Below are positions 24,566 to 36,229 of a stretch of 64,000 nt of DNA, piece after piece (position 1 is the stretch's first letter; each line of letters starts with the position of its first letter). This stretch comes from Mesostigma viride (lineage: Eukaryota; Streptophyta; Mesostigmatophyceae; Mesostigmatales; Mesostigmataceae). The stretch covers positions 1,600,181 through 1,664,180 of the forward strand of contig RPFO01000132.1 of NCBI GenBank assembly GCA_009746045.1, in the 5' to 3' direction. The notes under the pieces were generated by a model. It worked only from the letters and a program-made list of their open reading frames with translations, had not been told where the DNA came from and made no database searches. The position numbers and the translations under genes were made by a program.

Positions 24566-27500
24566 CGCCGAATTTTTTCCGCGCCAAAAAATTCGCGGTA
24601 CCAGCCGTACCGTGAAAAGTGAGTGCACGGTGCGCGCACCCCTTGCGGAAGTGGCCATGGCGACTGCGTTTAGGCGAAACTAGCAATGTAAGGCTAGAGA
24701 AATGCCAAAAAAATGCTCGAATGTCGAATACGATGATTTAATGATGTTGGTTTGTGGCGGCAAGTAGCTGATTTACAATATCACTGCTTTCTTTTACTGC
24801 CATTGGCATGGGGGGTAAACTGCATTTTTTCGTCGCGCGGAATAAAATAGAATTCGTGATAGCGGCAGTAAATTCGCAGTTTTGAGGGGCTTTTTGACCG
24901 CGAAGGATGAATTCGTATCGGTAGCATTGAATTCCAAACCGAACTGGTGCTTTTTGCTACATTTTCGGCCGTTCTCGGTAAGTAATTCTTCAGGCCTCCG
25001 CAGTGCATGTCGGAACCTTCCATGGAAGAACGGCCGTTGTTGCGCGCCTGGGCGAGGGATCTGCGAGGGCAATGTATAGATTTGCCGCGAATGTTCTGTG
25101 CTATCAGTATTTTCTTCTATTAGCTCATCGTTCGAAGTTTTTTTCGTTCTTTTTGGGCAGTTTCCGCCAGCTAGCTCGCCGTTGCTTGCCGTGGTGTTGT
25201 CGAATACCTGGCAGCTTTAGATTGTTTTCGTTGATGTCGTGGTCAAGGCCGCTTCAGTCGAAGCCTATTGCTTCTCGGGAAGGTTTAAGGTATTTCATGA
25301 AACGTGTTCTGGCAAGGATGTTGTGCGTATGGAAGCTTCTAGTTGTGTGAGAGTGACGCACCCTCTCTTCGCAGCGGCATCACAGCGCTCATGCGCTGGA
25401 GGCCCGCCAATGGTTTCTTTCCATTTTATCGTGCAGGGGAGGAAGTGTTTTACTGACGATCATGTTGGAGATATTGCATTTGTGTGACTGCATGTAGATA
25501 GCTGCCACCATTGGTTTATTTGAGCTTTCCCTTGATATGATGATGTGAAAAGACTGCAATGTGCTGAGCCAACCATGGTTGACATGGTTGACTGCATGCA
25601 AGCTTTGTATGCCATGATCTCCTTGGTTCCTTGCCCTCCATCGTTCCAGTTTGTTGCCCATCTCAGGTAGGGCAGTTAAGGAGTCGCTGCAGTGTTGATT
25701 AGCTTGGTTGGCATAAACCTTAACACTCTAACCTGGGAGAAACATAGAAAATGCTGATTAGGCATTTTAGTGCCATCATCATTATTGCTATTCACATGCT
25801 TATAAGTCTGGCCATGCTCGAGGGACGGTGAAGGGGTATGAGGTGTGTGGCCACCCATTTGTATTTCATAACATATTAAGCATGTATTTGATGCATGTTG
25901 GATGGCATGCAAAGTGTAATTGTGTTTACTTGGTCACTGAGTGGTCCTTAGCGCCTTGTCAGATGGTCGTCTAGGAAACCCATCAGTGCGTGCCACAGTG
26001 ACCCCCGACCTTGAGCATGTGTCGTCATCAGTGAGCAAGAGTTAGAGGTGCTTTTGGTCATAGATTTGCTGAGTTCTTGGCATGAAGTTTACAAGGTAAC
26101 CTTGGGTTGAGTATAGTGTATGCTCTCTTGGCATGTATGCCTAGCGATCGTGTTGCTATGCTTGCGCTGGCAAGGTTGGCCATGCCGAGGGCAGGTGAGG
26201 GCAGATGAGGTGCCTAGGCGTTTGCTCATGTTTTGTGATCGAGTAGGGCATGCTTTCAGGCTTTTTGGATGGAAAACATCATGCCTAAGTGGCCTTGTAC
26301 AAAGAAAAACCTTCTTTAGCGGTCGTGCGAGTGGCATCTGCCAAACGCAATAACTTGAGCTAGGGTTGTCCGATTGACCTCAAACTTGGACCGTGGCTTG
26401 GAACGCCCGTGCCGAAATTTAATAGTGCTTTTTGGCTTGATCTGACAAGTTTATGAATTGTTTTATTTTTTTAAGTGAAAAAAATCGCGTATTTGGCGCC
26501 ACGGGCTATTTTTTGAACGGCGGTGTCCATATGCCCCATGTAAGTTGCTGTTTGCGATGTCCCAGGACGTTACTACGTGGCTTGTGCTTTTTGGGTCAAA
26601 CTGTTTTGTGGATTGGCTGGGGCATAACCAGCCCTAGTTAGCGTCTTTTGCTATTTATAGCGCATTATTGGCGTATATATGGGGGTAGTACCCCCAAGAA
26701 GTGCATGGACAACTCACTAGAGATGTTATTTAGTGCCCCCAATCATAACTTAGCATTGAGCAAATGAATTTCAAGTGATATTAGCATATGTCAATTTTAA
26801 GGGTTTTGAGGTGCCACATCCCCTTAAGGGGAGGGTCCCATAGAAATATATCAAAACTTACCCCCCCTAATAACTACAGAAATGCAACTGACAGCCACTG
26901 AATGATGTTTGGGGACCATAAACATGATGTTTGGGCATGCATACCACCACTTGTTGGGGGTACTACCCCCAGCCATACACCGGCTATGAGCTAAAAATAG
27001 AAAAAAACGCTGTCCGGGGCACATCTTGCCCAGAACAGTGGGAGAACCAGTTGCATGAAAAAAGCACACCCCATATAAAAATGTCATGGGACATTGTTTC
27101 TACCTAATTGGATCAACAAAATCAGCACATCCCTTTGAGTTATTAATTTTTGGGCCAAAAATACGCTTTTTTAGGCGGGGCGTCCCCATACACACTCATA
27201 ACACATCAATTAGGCCTGAAAAGCACAAGTCAAATTCTGTCATGACCATAGAAGGCACTGTCGAAGTTTGGTGGCATTCTGAGCTCAGCTGTAGCAGTTA
27301 TTAATTTTGGCAGTTGGCCACCTGTGCAGACGCTAAGGAAGGCATTAGTGAGTATTAAGGCACACTAACACTTCCTATGCCATCCAAAAGGCTCCTGACC
27401 ATGCCCAATTCGACCACAATGTACAAGGAGGTGGCTGGGCACGTCATGTGCCCTTGCCTTACCTCGACACGGGCAACCTGTTGCGTGTGTGCACAACAAT

Positions 27501-28712
27501 GAGGCAGGTAGCTCTACATGCCTAGCCAACACTTCTAAAGCATATTCCAGGTTTATGGTGTGGGCATCATCCCAAAACCAAGCTCAAACACACCCTAGAA
27601 AGCCATATCCACTAATTGCCCAACAAGGGTAACAACAGACAGTCCACAGAGAAAGCAGAATTATCATACATGCTGCTTGCCAAGGCTTCTTACCATGGTT
27701 ACCTTGCCTTGCTAGCATATGAATTAGGGCTCTCCCATTTTAGTGGGAGAAAGGCCAACAACACAACGATAACCCCTACCTACGTGTAGTTCCACCCATG
27801 CAGTATGCCCCTCAGAAAAACCACTGCCACCTTTCTTTCCAGCGCAATTGTTTGCCATGAAACAAACTCAAGCTTGTGAGCCTCTAACCACAATGAAGCC
27901 TCTGCTAAGAAAGGCCGCGTCAATATTCACACAAAACTGAGTGCTGTTAGCAATCTCCTTCCAAGAAACCACTCAGCAAATCCCTGACAACTTGACGATA
28001 TGCCACGGTCACGCTTTGACACATCCCAGCCATGCAACGTATATAAAAACCACTGAAAGGTGCCAGGAATCTGGCGATGCGCAGCACGGAATGGCATTAT
28101 ACCTGGCGCTAACTGCACGGAAAGAAGCCGAAAACTTGCGTTGATAACCCATAAAGGAAGCCAAACATTCATAGGGTCACGTTGATCACACGATCGTACC
28201 ATTACCGGAATTGTCCTTCGCCCAGCGGCGCAAGAAAGAACAACCTTCCATGGAATAATAAGACGCGCATCCCGCGAGCCTGGAGAGTGTCTTACCGATC
28301 ATGACGGAAATCTTGCCGAAACCCAGCAAATTTTTTAAAGCTTTACCAACAACGATTTAAACGCATCCTTGACGCTAGGTAAAGCCCATAAAACCTGACA
28401 ATCACCGCCGCCAGTGTGCATTCTAATTTATTCCTCTCGACGAAAACATCAGATTGGACCCCCGTGGCGATGGTCATCAATAAAATCATCGACACTGCAA
28501 AAAACGCGAACTCCGCTACGAAGTAGTATCATTTACTCATCGTCCTTAAGATTCGCTCAGTTTCTCTGCATTCCGCGAGCTATCTTTTTCTACTCTGCCT
28601 GAAAGCACGTCGCCATGGCCAAGCTCCGGTAGGGGTGCGCGCCCCGTGCAGCACTTTTTCACGGTACGGACGGGTACCGCGAATTTTTCGGCGCCAAAAT
28701 ATTCGCGCCGGG
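24566..28712. repeat. Degenerate long inverted duplication with arms of about 2 kb
   Basis: The left arm (about 24566-26700) and right arm (about 26950-28712) are inverted relatives. Matching landmarks include the end hairpins (CGAATTTTTT...AAAAAATTCG at 24569-24595, related block at 28679-28710), GTACCGTGAAAA near 24612 and its inverse near 28660, TTCCATGGAAG near 25018 and its inverse near 28232, and TTTTTGGATGG near 26263 with its inverse near 27380. Near the centre the palindromes GGGGGTAGTACCCCC (26681-26695) and GGGGGTACTACCCCC (26956-26970) face each other. No ORF is conserved between the arms. It looks like two diverged copies of one non-coding element inserted head to head, or one foldback element. 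Confidence 0.6.
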
Positions 28713-29497
28713 ACCGTCCAGAGATAAAAGCAAAGAAACAATACATAAACGCTATAAATGCACACAAGCAGCACGGGTTCGGCTAGGAAAATGGTTGATT
28801 CCCCGGAACAAACACGGGAGAAACAGGCCCATGAAGGCTATAGCTAGGTCTCATGTTTGGAAAAAGACGAGCTCGGCCTAGTATAAAGGATATGGGCGGT
28901 AAAAGGGATATGGACGGCGCGATGGAAAGGGAAAAGGCAGCAAGGATAAACCTGGAGGATGTTGGAAGGAAGGAAGGGAGGGATAGCGGAGCAGTTATTT
29001 ACAATGCCGATTGCAAGAATCGGTCTAGGTTCATACGGTCCCCAAAGGACAAACTCGTCAGTCGACCTGCGATCGATATCGTGACTGGCAGACACCCCTT
29101 AGGGCCGGGCGCAATGAACTTCGAATGCTTGCATCGACAATTGGCAAAACACCTGAACGCCCCTTATATCTTCTGAAATCCCTAGCGCCGGTTTGAACTC
29201 TTGCTAGCTGGAAAGCAATGTCGTCACTACAGCTAAGGAAGATACCGTGAAGCGCTCAGAAGGAAGCGTCAAAAGTCATGTGAAAAAAATTTCTACGTAT
29301 TCTTTGGTCAAAACCCGATGCGCCTCGCTGATGAATGGATCCCAGAACACCCCAATCAGTGGTCCAAACCTTGCTTTCCTCGCTGAGGCCAGCGCGACAA
29401 TATCCACGGGAAATCGATCACTGGCATAAAAGACCATCGCTGGGCGCGCTGTGAGAAAAAATGCATGGTATGCATGCAACGCGTGAAGGTAAGAAGC
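28713..29497. other. Unassigned sequence left of the gypsy element
   Basis: No gene recognised. The last five bases (GAAGC, 29493-29497) are the left target duplication of the 26-kb gypsy element. Confidence 0.45.
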
Positions 29498-30060
29498 TGT
29501 TACGTCGCGTAACAATTCGTTGTAGTTACGGACGTAAATTAGGTCTTTTGCCTCGGTTGTCCCTAGGTTTACGTGTAGCTCCTACCGGGACACTATTGTC
29601 CTCGTAACAGTACTGTGGTACATTGGGTGCCTTTGGGCGCCGCGCCGCGTACTTTACTAGTGGTCCTTATCCTTTGGTAGAATGTAGTGGACCAGCGTGC
29701 ATCTGTATCTGTGCCGGTGCATCTGTAGGTGAGGGCCATGTCGGCCCGAGCGTGTTGGACCGTTGGTGACCATTTATGCACGTTCTACCCCTCGTGTGTT
29801 CACTCGGCGTGTGTTAAATGAATTAACACCTATAGGCTTGGGTCACGGCAGTGTAGTTGTGTTTCCTTCCTCTATTCTTGGAGTAAACGGGTTGTGTAAA
29901 TGGCTTATGGCGTATTATAGCAATACTTACGTTAATGCATTGAGATCTGGATCGTCTCGTTCGTCTTTCGCTAGGGGTTTAACTAGAGGTGGCTTGACTA
30001 GTTTAGGTAGCATCAGGCCAGGTAGAGGTAGAGGTAGTGGTAGATACCCGAGGCGTAACA
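29498..30060 (+). repeat. 5' LTR of the gypsy element
   Basis: 563 bp, TG...CA ends. Matches 55055-55617 with about two substitutions. Confidence 0.92.
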
Positions 30061-30588
30061 ATGGACTCGGAGGAATTTTAGGTAGAGAACCAGACGACGA
30101 TCCCCTGCAACATACGTCATTGAATCAACCCTTCCGCGTCCGGGAAAATGAAGACGACACCTACTTGACAGGTAATGGGCGGGTCGCCTGCAAGCTGGGG
30201 GGGTAGTGCTGCCCGATTCGGGACACGCCCTGCCTAGAAGATAGACCTGCTCGAAGCGGAAAATCCTTTTATAGATAGCTCCTTTTCCTCGTTTTGTTTT
30301 CTTGAGACATGTGGCCTACTGTCGTAGATAGGTGATGGTTTTGGTTCTACGTTAGAGAGACGACTAGCGTCTCGTAGATTACACTTTTCTGCATTCTTGC
30401 CTGCGTTGTATTTAGACGACCCATCGCCAGACGCAGAATTCTTGAAACCGGATACTTACGACCACCTGGCGCTGGAAACCTCGTCCCTGCGTGCGTCGTC
30501 AATCTGGTTCGGTTTCAGACACCCGAGATAAGTCGCCTTCTCCTCGTTCTCCTTATTTGACTACTCAAGACCTACCAGGTGCGTTAAC

Positions 30589-30993
30589 ATGAGCCAGCGA
30601 CGTCCTTTTCCTGCTCCTTCTCATTCGACTAGTAATAATAGTTTAGCGAAGTATTACGTTGTTATTACCCCTCAATGGGCATCTATTTTCTTATCGTGGG
30701 CCGATGCTAGGAAGTTCGTTCAGTCACGTGCTTATAACGTCTCCAAATATAAGAAGTTTATGTCCTTTGAAGAAGCCCAGACCTACCTCTTAAAGCATAG
30801 TGAATCAGATTTGGGTCTCCATTCTCGTCCTTCTCCTCATGCTCGTCCTGCAGTAGATAGTCTTGTTTTTGTTACACCACCTCCATCTCCTCCTTCGTCT
30901 CCCCCTAAACGGGCTGCATCCTCATCTAGCTTAGATACGCCTCTCACCTTAGAGTTCGGTTCCCTATCCATTACTGTTGCTAAAAAGGATTGA
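30589..30993 (+). CDS. Viroplasmin / RNase H1 N-terminal-like ORF in the gypsy leader
   Basis: 134 codons from ATG 30589, between the 5' LTR and gag. Residues about 22-65 (YYVVITPQWASIFLSW, then YNVSKYKKFMSFEEAQTYL) match the pattern of the Caulimovirus viroplasmin / RNase HI N-terminal fold: an aromatic strand, a SW turn and a YKKF.s.eEA.. helix, known to bind RNA/DNA hybrids. The C-terminal half is a Pro/Ser-rich tail. In retroelements such a domain is usually fused to RNase H, so a free-standing ORF before gag is unusual. Function in hybrid binding is inferred. Confidence 0.65.
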   Translation: MSQRRPFPAPSHSTSNNSLAKYYVVITPQWASIFLSWADARKFVQSRAYNVSKYKKFMSFEEAQTYLLKHSESDLGLHSRPSPHARPAVDSLVFVTPPPSPPSSPPKRAASSSSLDTPLTLEFGSLSITVAKKD

Positions 30994-31186
30994 TTTAAAT
31001 TGTTTCCTTCTTTTAGGACACTAAAAGCTTTTTCTTTTCTCTCCTTGCCTTAAATTAGGCCTTGTCCTTTTTCCTTGTTGCTTTCAGTTAGATTCCTAAT
31101 CATTTACTTAATTAAAAATGGATCCAGTGGGTGGTAATATGTCGCCTATACCTACCAACACTCCTACTATGAATAATAATAATAAT

Positions 31187-31617
31187 CGTGGTTCTCTGAA
31201 CATAGTTTCTTTATAGTGAGATGGAAGGGTAGCCGCTATAGCTAGGTTATTGGGTTCACGTGACATACCTTTTGAGGCCGGTGCGGTCTGATCCGGATCA
31301 GTCGTGGCCAAAGCTTTGGCCAGTTTTTCTTGGCCAGGTGGCAGGAGCTACGTTGAGATATAAACCTGCCACTGTCTAGGTTTCTTGGCTCATGGCGTAG
31401 TGATTAACTAGATCTAGATTCTTTCTCTCACGCAATATGTGACCTAATAGCCCCGGCAGCCTTACGTAAGCTGCCGGCAATTAGAACGCCACATTGCGTC
31501 ATTTGTTCAGACGCAACATTTGCGTGGCGAAAAAATGCCGTCCGGGCCAAGGCCGCATGACACGCAAAAAAGGACAAAAACAAACCCACCTAGCTAAGGT
31601 CGGCCTCTTTTCTTTTC
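31187..31617 (+). repeat. A1 split direct repeat of PAT-like copy B
   Basis: 431 bp, the same as A2. It contains a hairpin-forming palindrome around CTTACGTAAG (31453-31477, arms CCGGCAGC/GCTGCCGG). The same block, inverted, heads copy A (22915-23345). Confidence 0.9.
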
Positions 31618-31704
31618 ACGAGGGCGGCGACAGCAAGCCAGGGGAAACGAACCTCTGGTTTGACGAACCTGTACTGTCGGAGCCACTTTTGGCCCTGAGC
31701 AGCA

Positions 31705-32751
31705 ATGCCGAAGGGGCGCAAAGCTACAGGAGGGCAGGCAGCGCGCGGGGAGGACGGGACGCCCACACCGCGGGCTGCTGCCGCCAGTCACGCGCCAGTC
31801 GCCTTCAGCGCCAAAAAGAAGCAGCTCGCCACTCTGCTCGCCAAGTGCATCAGCCCCGCAGAGGCGGTGGGGGCAGTCGAGCAGGTCTTCGGTGCCGAGG
31901 ACTGGGTGACGGACGCCAGCTCGTGGAGCTCGAGCCAGCTGAAGTCTGTCGTGCAGTTGCTGGCCGATCACGTTGATGTTGGCGACGTGTTGGACGCACG
32001 TGACCCAAACGGAACGTTGGTGGCAAAACTGCTGGCCGTGGCAGATCTCGCGGCGGACGAGGAGGAGGATCAGGCGCTGCCACCAACGACACCTGCGCAG
32101 CGAAAAATGGCCAAGCCGAAAGGCGCGGCCAAGGTTTCGGCAGGTGGGGGGGCTGTCGGAAAGGAAATGAGGGCGAGGTTGGCGACATTCGTTGGGGCAC
32201 CTCCGGAAACCGAAAATCAGGACGACGAGGAGGACGAGGAGGGGGAGGTCGCAGCCGAGAAATTCATGCAAGGTTTGAAGGCAGCGCTGGGAGGAATGGA
32301 GGGGGCGGGAAGCCACTTCAAGGCCTCGAAAGGGGTGGCGCTGCCAAGCCGAGCCAAGAGCGTGAAATATCGGGTTTCGGAGCGGGTGCTGCCGGGGGTG
32401 TTGGAGGACGCCAGCGACAATGGGATGGGAATCCGGTCGTGGGTCATGACGGTAAAGCCTGGAAATTGGCGGAACATGGAGAACAGGAAAATTGTCATGA
32501 ACATTGCATTGGCCATGGACACCCTTCTCAAGGAGCTGGGCTCAGCAGCCGGGGAGCTTGTGGGCATGGAGTACCTAATGAGGGTGGTGGCGGCCTTGCT
32601 GCAGGTGGAGGGGCAAGGAGGGGGGGGTGGAAGGTGGCCAGCCACCTCCTGCCACTGGGGGAGGAGGCTGCACTGTCAGCCACCCCGGCTGTCAAGGCAG
32701 CTCTCCAAACTGCCATCCTCTTGGACAAGCTCAGCAAGGCTCAACAAGTAG
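31705..32751 (+). CDS. gag: Gag-like protein of PAT-like copy B
   Basis: 348 codons from ATG 31705 (MPKGRKATGG). Features in order: a basic N-terminus, a helical domain with LLAKCISPAEAVGAVEQVFG and VQLLADHVDVGDVLD, an acidic DDEEDEEGE linker, and a conserved block with SVKYR and RSWVMTVKPGNWRN. No zinc knuckle. It corresponds to ORF1 of DIRS-order elements, the presumed structural protein. It overlaps the next open frame. Confidence 0.75.
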   Translation: MPKGRKATGGQAARGEDGTPTPRAAAASHAPVAFSAKKKQLATLLAKCISPAEAVGAVEQVFGAEDWVTDASSWSSSQLKSVVQLLADHVDVGDVLDARDPNGTLVAKLLAVADLAADEEEDQALPPTTPAQRKMAKPKGAAKVSAGGGAVGKEMRARLATFVGAPPETENQDDEEDEEGEVAAEKFMQGLKAALGGMEGAGSHFKASKGVALPSRAKSVKYRVSERVLPGVLEDASDNGMGIRSWVMTVKPGNWRNMENRKIVMNIALAMDTLLKELGSAAGELVGMEYLMRVVAALLQVEGQGGGGGRWPATSCHWGRRLHCQPPRLSRQLSKLPSSWTSSARLNK

Positions 32752-33201
32752 GGAAATAGAATCCCAGCGGGACCGCTCCCTTTTCCCGCTGCCATACCCA
32801 CTTAGGCCAGCGTACACCGCGTGGGGCAGGGTGAGATCGGCACGCCGGCGACAGCGTGCCACGCGCCGCCACCGCGAGTACACACTGCAATGCAAGGTAG
32901 TGCGTTGGCTTAATTGGCTGTGGGGAGGGGGGCAAGACCCTCCTCCTAACCCTAGAGGGGCGTGCTCTAAGGGGAGGGAGGAGGCCCTTGCGAGGGTCAA
33001 GAGGCACTGCACCTGGCACAGTCGCCGCGTAGGGGGCGTTGCGACAGGCCAGGAGCAAGAAGGTGCTGATGCAATATATGGGAAGCAGAATAAGTATGAA
33101 CAACTGCGCGCGGACGCGGTGAGTCTACCAAAGGCGGAGGTGGCGGGGAAGGCACGGCTGCTCGACCTGTTGGCTATGCGGCCGAGCTGGCGGGAGATAT
33201 A

Positions 33202-33895
33202 AGTTAACGCCAAACGCATTGGCGGGATCCTGATTCGGCATATCTCTACGATTCCAGCGGCACCGGAACGAGTTCATTCCGACGAGTATCAAGAAAGTTA
33301 TGGCGTTCCGACTTCCCGGTCGCGCGCGAGCGCGAGCCGGCTGTTCTTCTAAGTCGGACGTGAATATTTGCCGACGACATATGGGGTCGACAGTAATTCC
33401 TGGGCTGACAGGAATTAGGTGCTGTACCTACGACAGTATTGGATTAATACGTCGTACGCAGGAAATAGGAACCTTAACCTGTGGTCTGTTGGTACCGCAG
33501 GCTTAGTCCTGGATTTCTAGGTGCAGATGCAATAGTCACTGTGGACTGTGCTCTGTGGTCACTGTGCCTGTATGGCAGACCTACTGTATAGGACTGGGCG
33601 CTGTACAGGTAGTGAATACTGTACCGGGGGTGTTATTACTGAGCAGGCCTCCTAGGCTGCTCAGGACTAGCAAGCACAGTGCACAAGTATATAAACAATA
33701 GGCCAGTGCCAAATGGGCATCTCTTGCGAGCCCGCCTCACGTGTTGTGCCTTGACTTGGCAACGCGTGTACAAGCCTCAAGTGTGTGAGCGCTGTAAACA
33801 TTATCCGATTTTAACAAAGCTCCGTTTCCAACCATATCACACATTGCTGCATTGCAACCATATCCTTCACATTGCGTGTGCTAAGAAACTTAACT
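33202..33895 (+). repeat. 5' LTR of the copia element
   Basis: 694 bp, AGTTAACGCC...CTTAACT. Contains a TATA-like AGTATATAAAC near 33686. Confidence 0.88.
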
Positions 33896-33988
33896 CAAAT
33901 TACAACCAGTCTCAGCGGAACGGCCAGGAGGGTCGTTGCCGGTTGCGGTGTGCAGCGTTTACGACGAGAGGAGCTCGTCCGGTGGTGA

Positions 33989-34908
33989 ATGGTGCAGGAG
34001 GAACAACGGCAGCAGGATTTCCGGTTTCGGCAGTCTGCTGGGGGTTCGATTTCTCCTGAATTACGCCGTGTCGTTCGGGATCTATCTTTATTGCTTGCAG
34101 ATCGTCCGCCTGTAAATCGCAGCTTCGTGCAATTCGTCGACGACCAGGTCGAAGATTGGGAGCGAATTCTGCGACACGTACAAACCATCGTCATTCCGGA
34201 GCACCGGAGCATCGACGACCTTGAGCAGGAGCTTCACGGGTTGGTCGGCATCCAGACGGTGATTACTGCAGTAGCAGAGCGAGTGCGGACGGAGTTGGCA
34301 GCAAGGCGAGGCGAGGTTGCGGAGCAGCTGGCGCAGGGCGACACGAGTTTGTGCCGACAGTAGCGGGCGCGGGAGTACCACGTGCTTTCGCAGGCGGCAT
34401 CGGCGACGAGGGTGTTGCAGCGGGGCCAGTTAGGCGTGAACGACGCGGAGCGGAGCATCACAGGCGGCTTGCAGAGGTCGGGGCGACAGCGGAAGCCATC
34501 GCCGGAGGACAGCGCGCGACAAGAGTCGGCAGGTTTCCAGAGCGAGTAAGAGTTCCTTTTCAGGAGCTGCCCCCGCCCCTTCGCGTTCGTGTGACGCGTT
34601 GGGAGGAGTTTGCACCTCTTGGGTACGATAGTGACCTTGAGGTAGGAGCAGGGGGTGTCGCTGGGCTAGGCGACGAGGCACTTGGCGACCACGAGGTGCC
34701 AACGTACAATCCGCGAGGTGCCAACGACGGGTTGTCACCTGTCTACTTTACCAACGGTGACGATTCAGTCATCGCGGGCCGACAGCGGGTCGACGACGGC
34801 GCAGCAGGTAGCAGGGTACCAGAGCTGATTGTGGTGAGCGACAGCGACGACGACAGCGACAAGGAGAACCAGGACGCGCCTGGGGCCAGCCGTGGTGGTC
34901 TTGCCTGA
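33989..34908 (+). other. Leader coding region of the copia element, unidentified
   Basis: Two open frames (33989-34363 and 34351-34908) precede the recognisable Gag. The first is helical (PELRRVVRDLSLLLADRP, then VEDWERILRHVQTIVIPEH). The second ends in an acidic Ser/Asp tail (VVSDSDDDSDKENQ). They may be the N-terminal part of Gag or an extra protein. No domain was recognised. Confidence 0.4.
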
Positions 34909-34934
34909 GTGGTAACACTTGGCACTTTCCTTTC

Positions 34935-36196
34935 TTGTTCAGTAGCTTATATTGCTTTAATTGCTGCTTGGCCACTTGGCTGGCTGTAGCAGATCTGAAC
35001 AGAGGCCATCATGGAGGATGGAGCTATCAACCAACAAGCGGGCTTTATGGGCTTCGGCGGCGCGGCGCTGGGCTGGATGGACGAGATGGACGCGATGGAC
35101 GCGGTGGACGCGATGGACGCGGGGACGGCCAGGCGCTGGGAGACCAGGCTGAGGTGCCAGATAATCAGAGCCAAGGATCGCAGGGCGGGCAGCACGCGCC
35201 AGCCGCAGATCAAGCGGCGCCTAAGCGACCAACCGTTGCTGAGGGGTACGCGGTGCTAGGCCAGTTTCAGTCCATCAAGGACAATTGGCAGCCCCGGGAT
35301 GCTGAGAGGATGTTAGAGGACATGAACTTGTACACGGAGATATACAACGGTGACAAGCTTCGCATCCTGGCGTCTAGTGCCTACATACGGCAGTCGGCGA
35401 GGCGGCTGTTCAAGTTTGTTCGGGAGCGACACGCGGCGGGGGACACCTGGGCGGCGTTTATGACGCGACTCAGGTCGTTCCTGAGTGACAAGAGGACCAT
35501 AGATGGGTCCCACCTGAAGCAAGAATACCTGGACTACAAGCCCATCAAGGGGCAGCTAGTGGTCCACGCCTTTGAAGACTTCGTCAAGCTGAGGGAGGAC
35601 GCCATGGCCAAGGGCTTCTTCGTCGCAGATCGGATGGCCATGGGCGACTTTCTCAAGTCGCTGCAGCTGGATCCGGTCACCATGGATAATGTGACCATCC
35701 ACATGCGACAGGTCCATGGCTGGGCAGCCATGACGGACCAGTTGTATGAGTGTTTCAGCGGCAAGTACGTGGGTGGTAAGCGCCCTCGTCAGGGTGATGA
35801 GGAGGCCACTGAACCCACGGTTAAGTCCATGAGGGGATCGGGCCACGGGGGCCCAGCGCCTCGAGAGGGCCTGAGACCTCTTCAAGGGGTCGAGGAAGGT
35901 CCAGGAGGGGGCGTGACAGAAGGGCTGGACGGGGGACCCCGCCGAAGTCGGGACATCCACAGTCCCAGTTTGACTTCAAGAGGGTGGGTGGTCCTCCCAA
36001 GGCTGGGCCCAGCAGTGGGACCTCACGGGACATCAGTCAGGTGGAATGTTATTTCTGCCAGGGGAAGGGTCACTTCAGGAATGAGTGTCCCTCGTACCTG
36101 AGGCAGGAAGGTCAGAGCAAGCCAGCTCAGGGTGGCAGCAAGGACAAGGCTGGTCCATCCCAGGACAAGGGCAAGGGCAAGGCTGCTGATCATTGA
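34935..36196 (+). pseudogene. gag: Copia Gag region with CCHC knuckle
   Basis: The Gag domain spans about 35240-35790 (AEGYAVLGQFQSIKDNW, YIRQSARRLFKFV, MAMGDFLKSLQLDPVTMDN). A zinc knuckle CYFCQGKGHFRNEC lies near 36050. Structural particle protein, not intact. Confidence 0.75.
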
Positions 36197-36229
36197 CTTG
36201 AGCCTGCACACATCCCTGAACCCTGGAGG

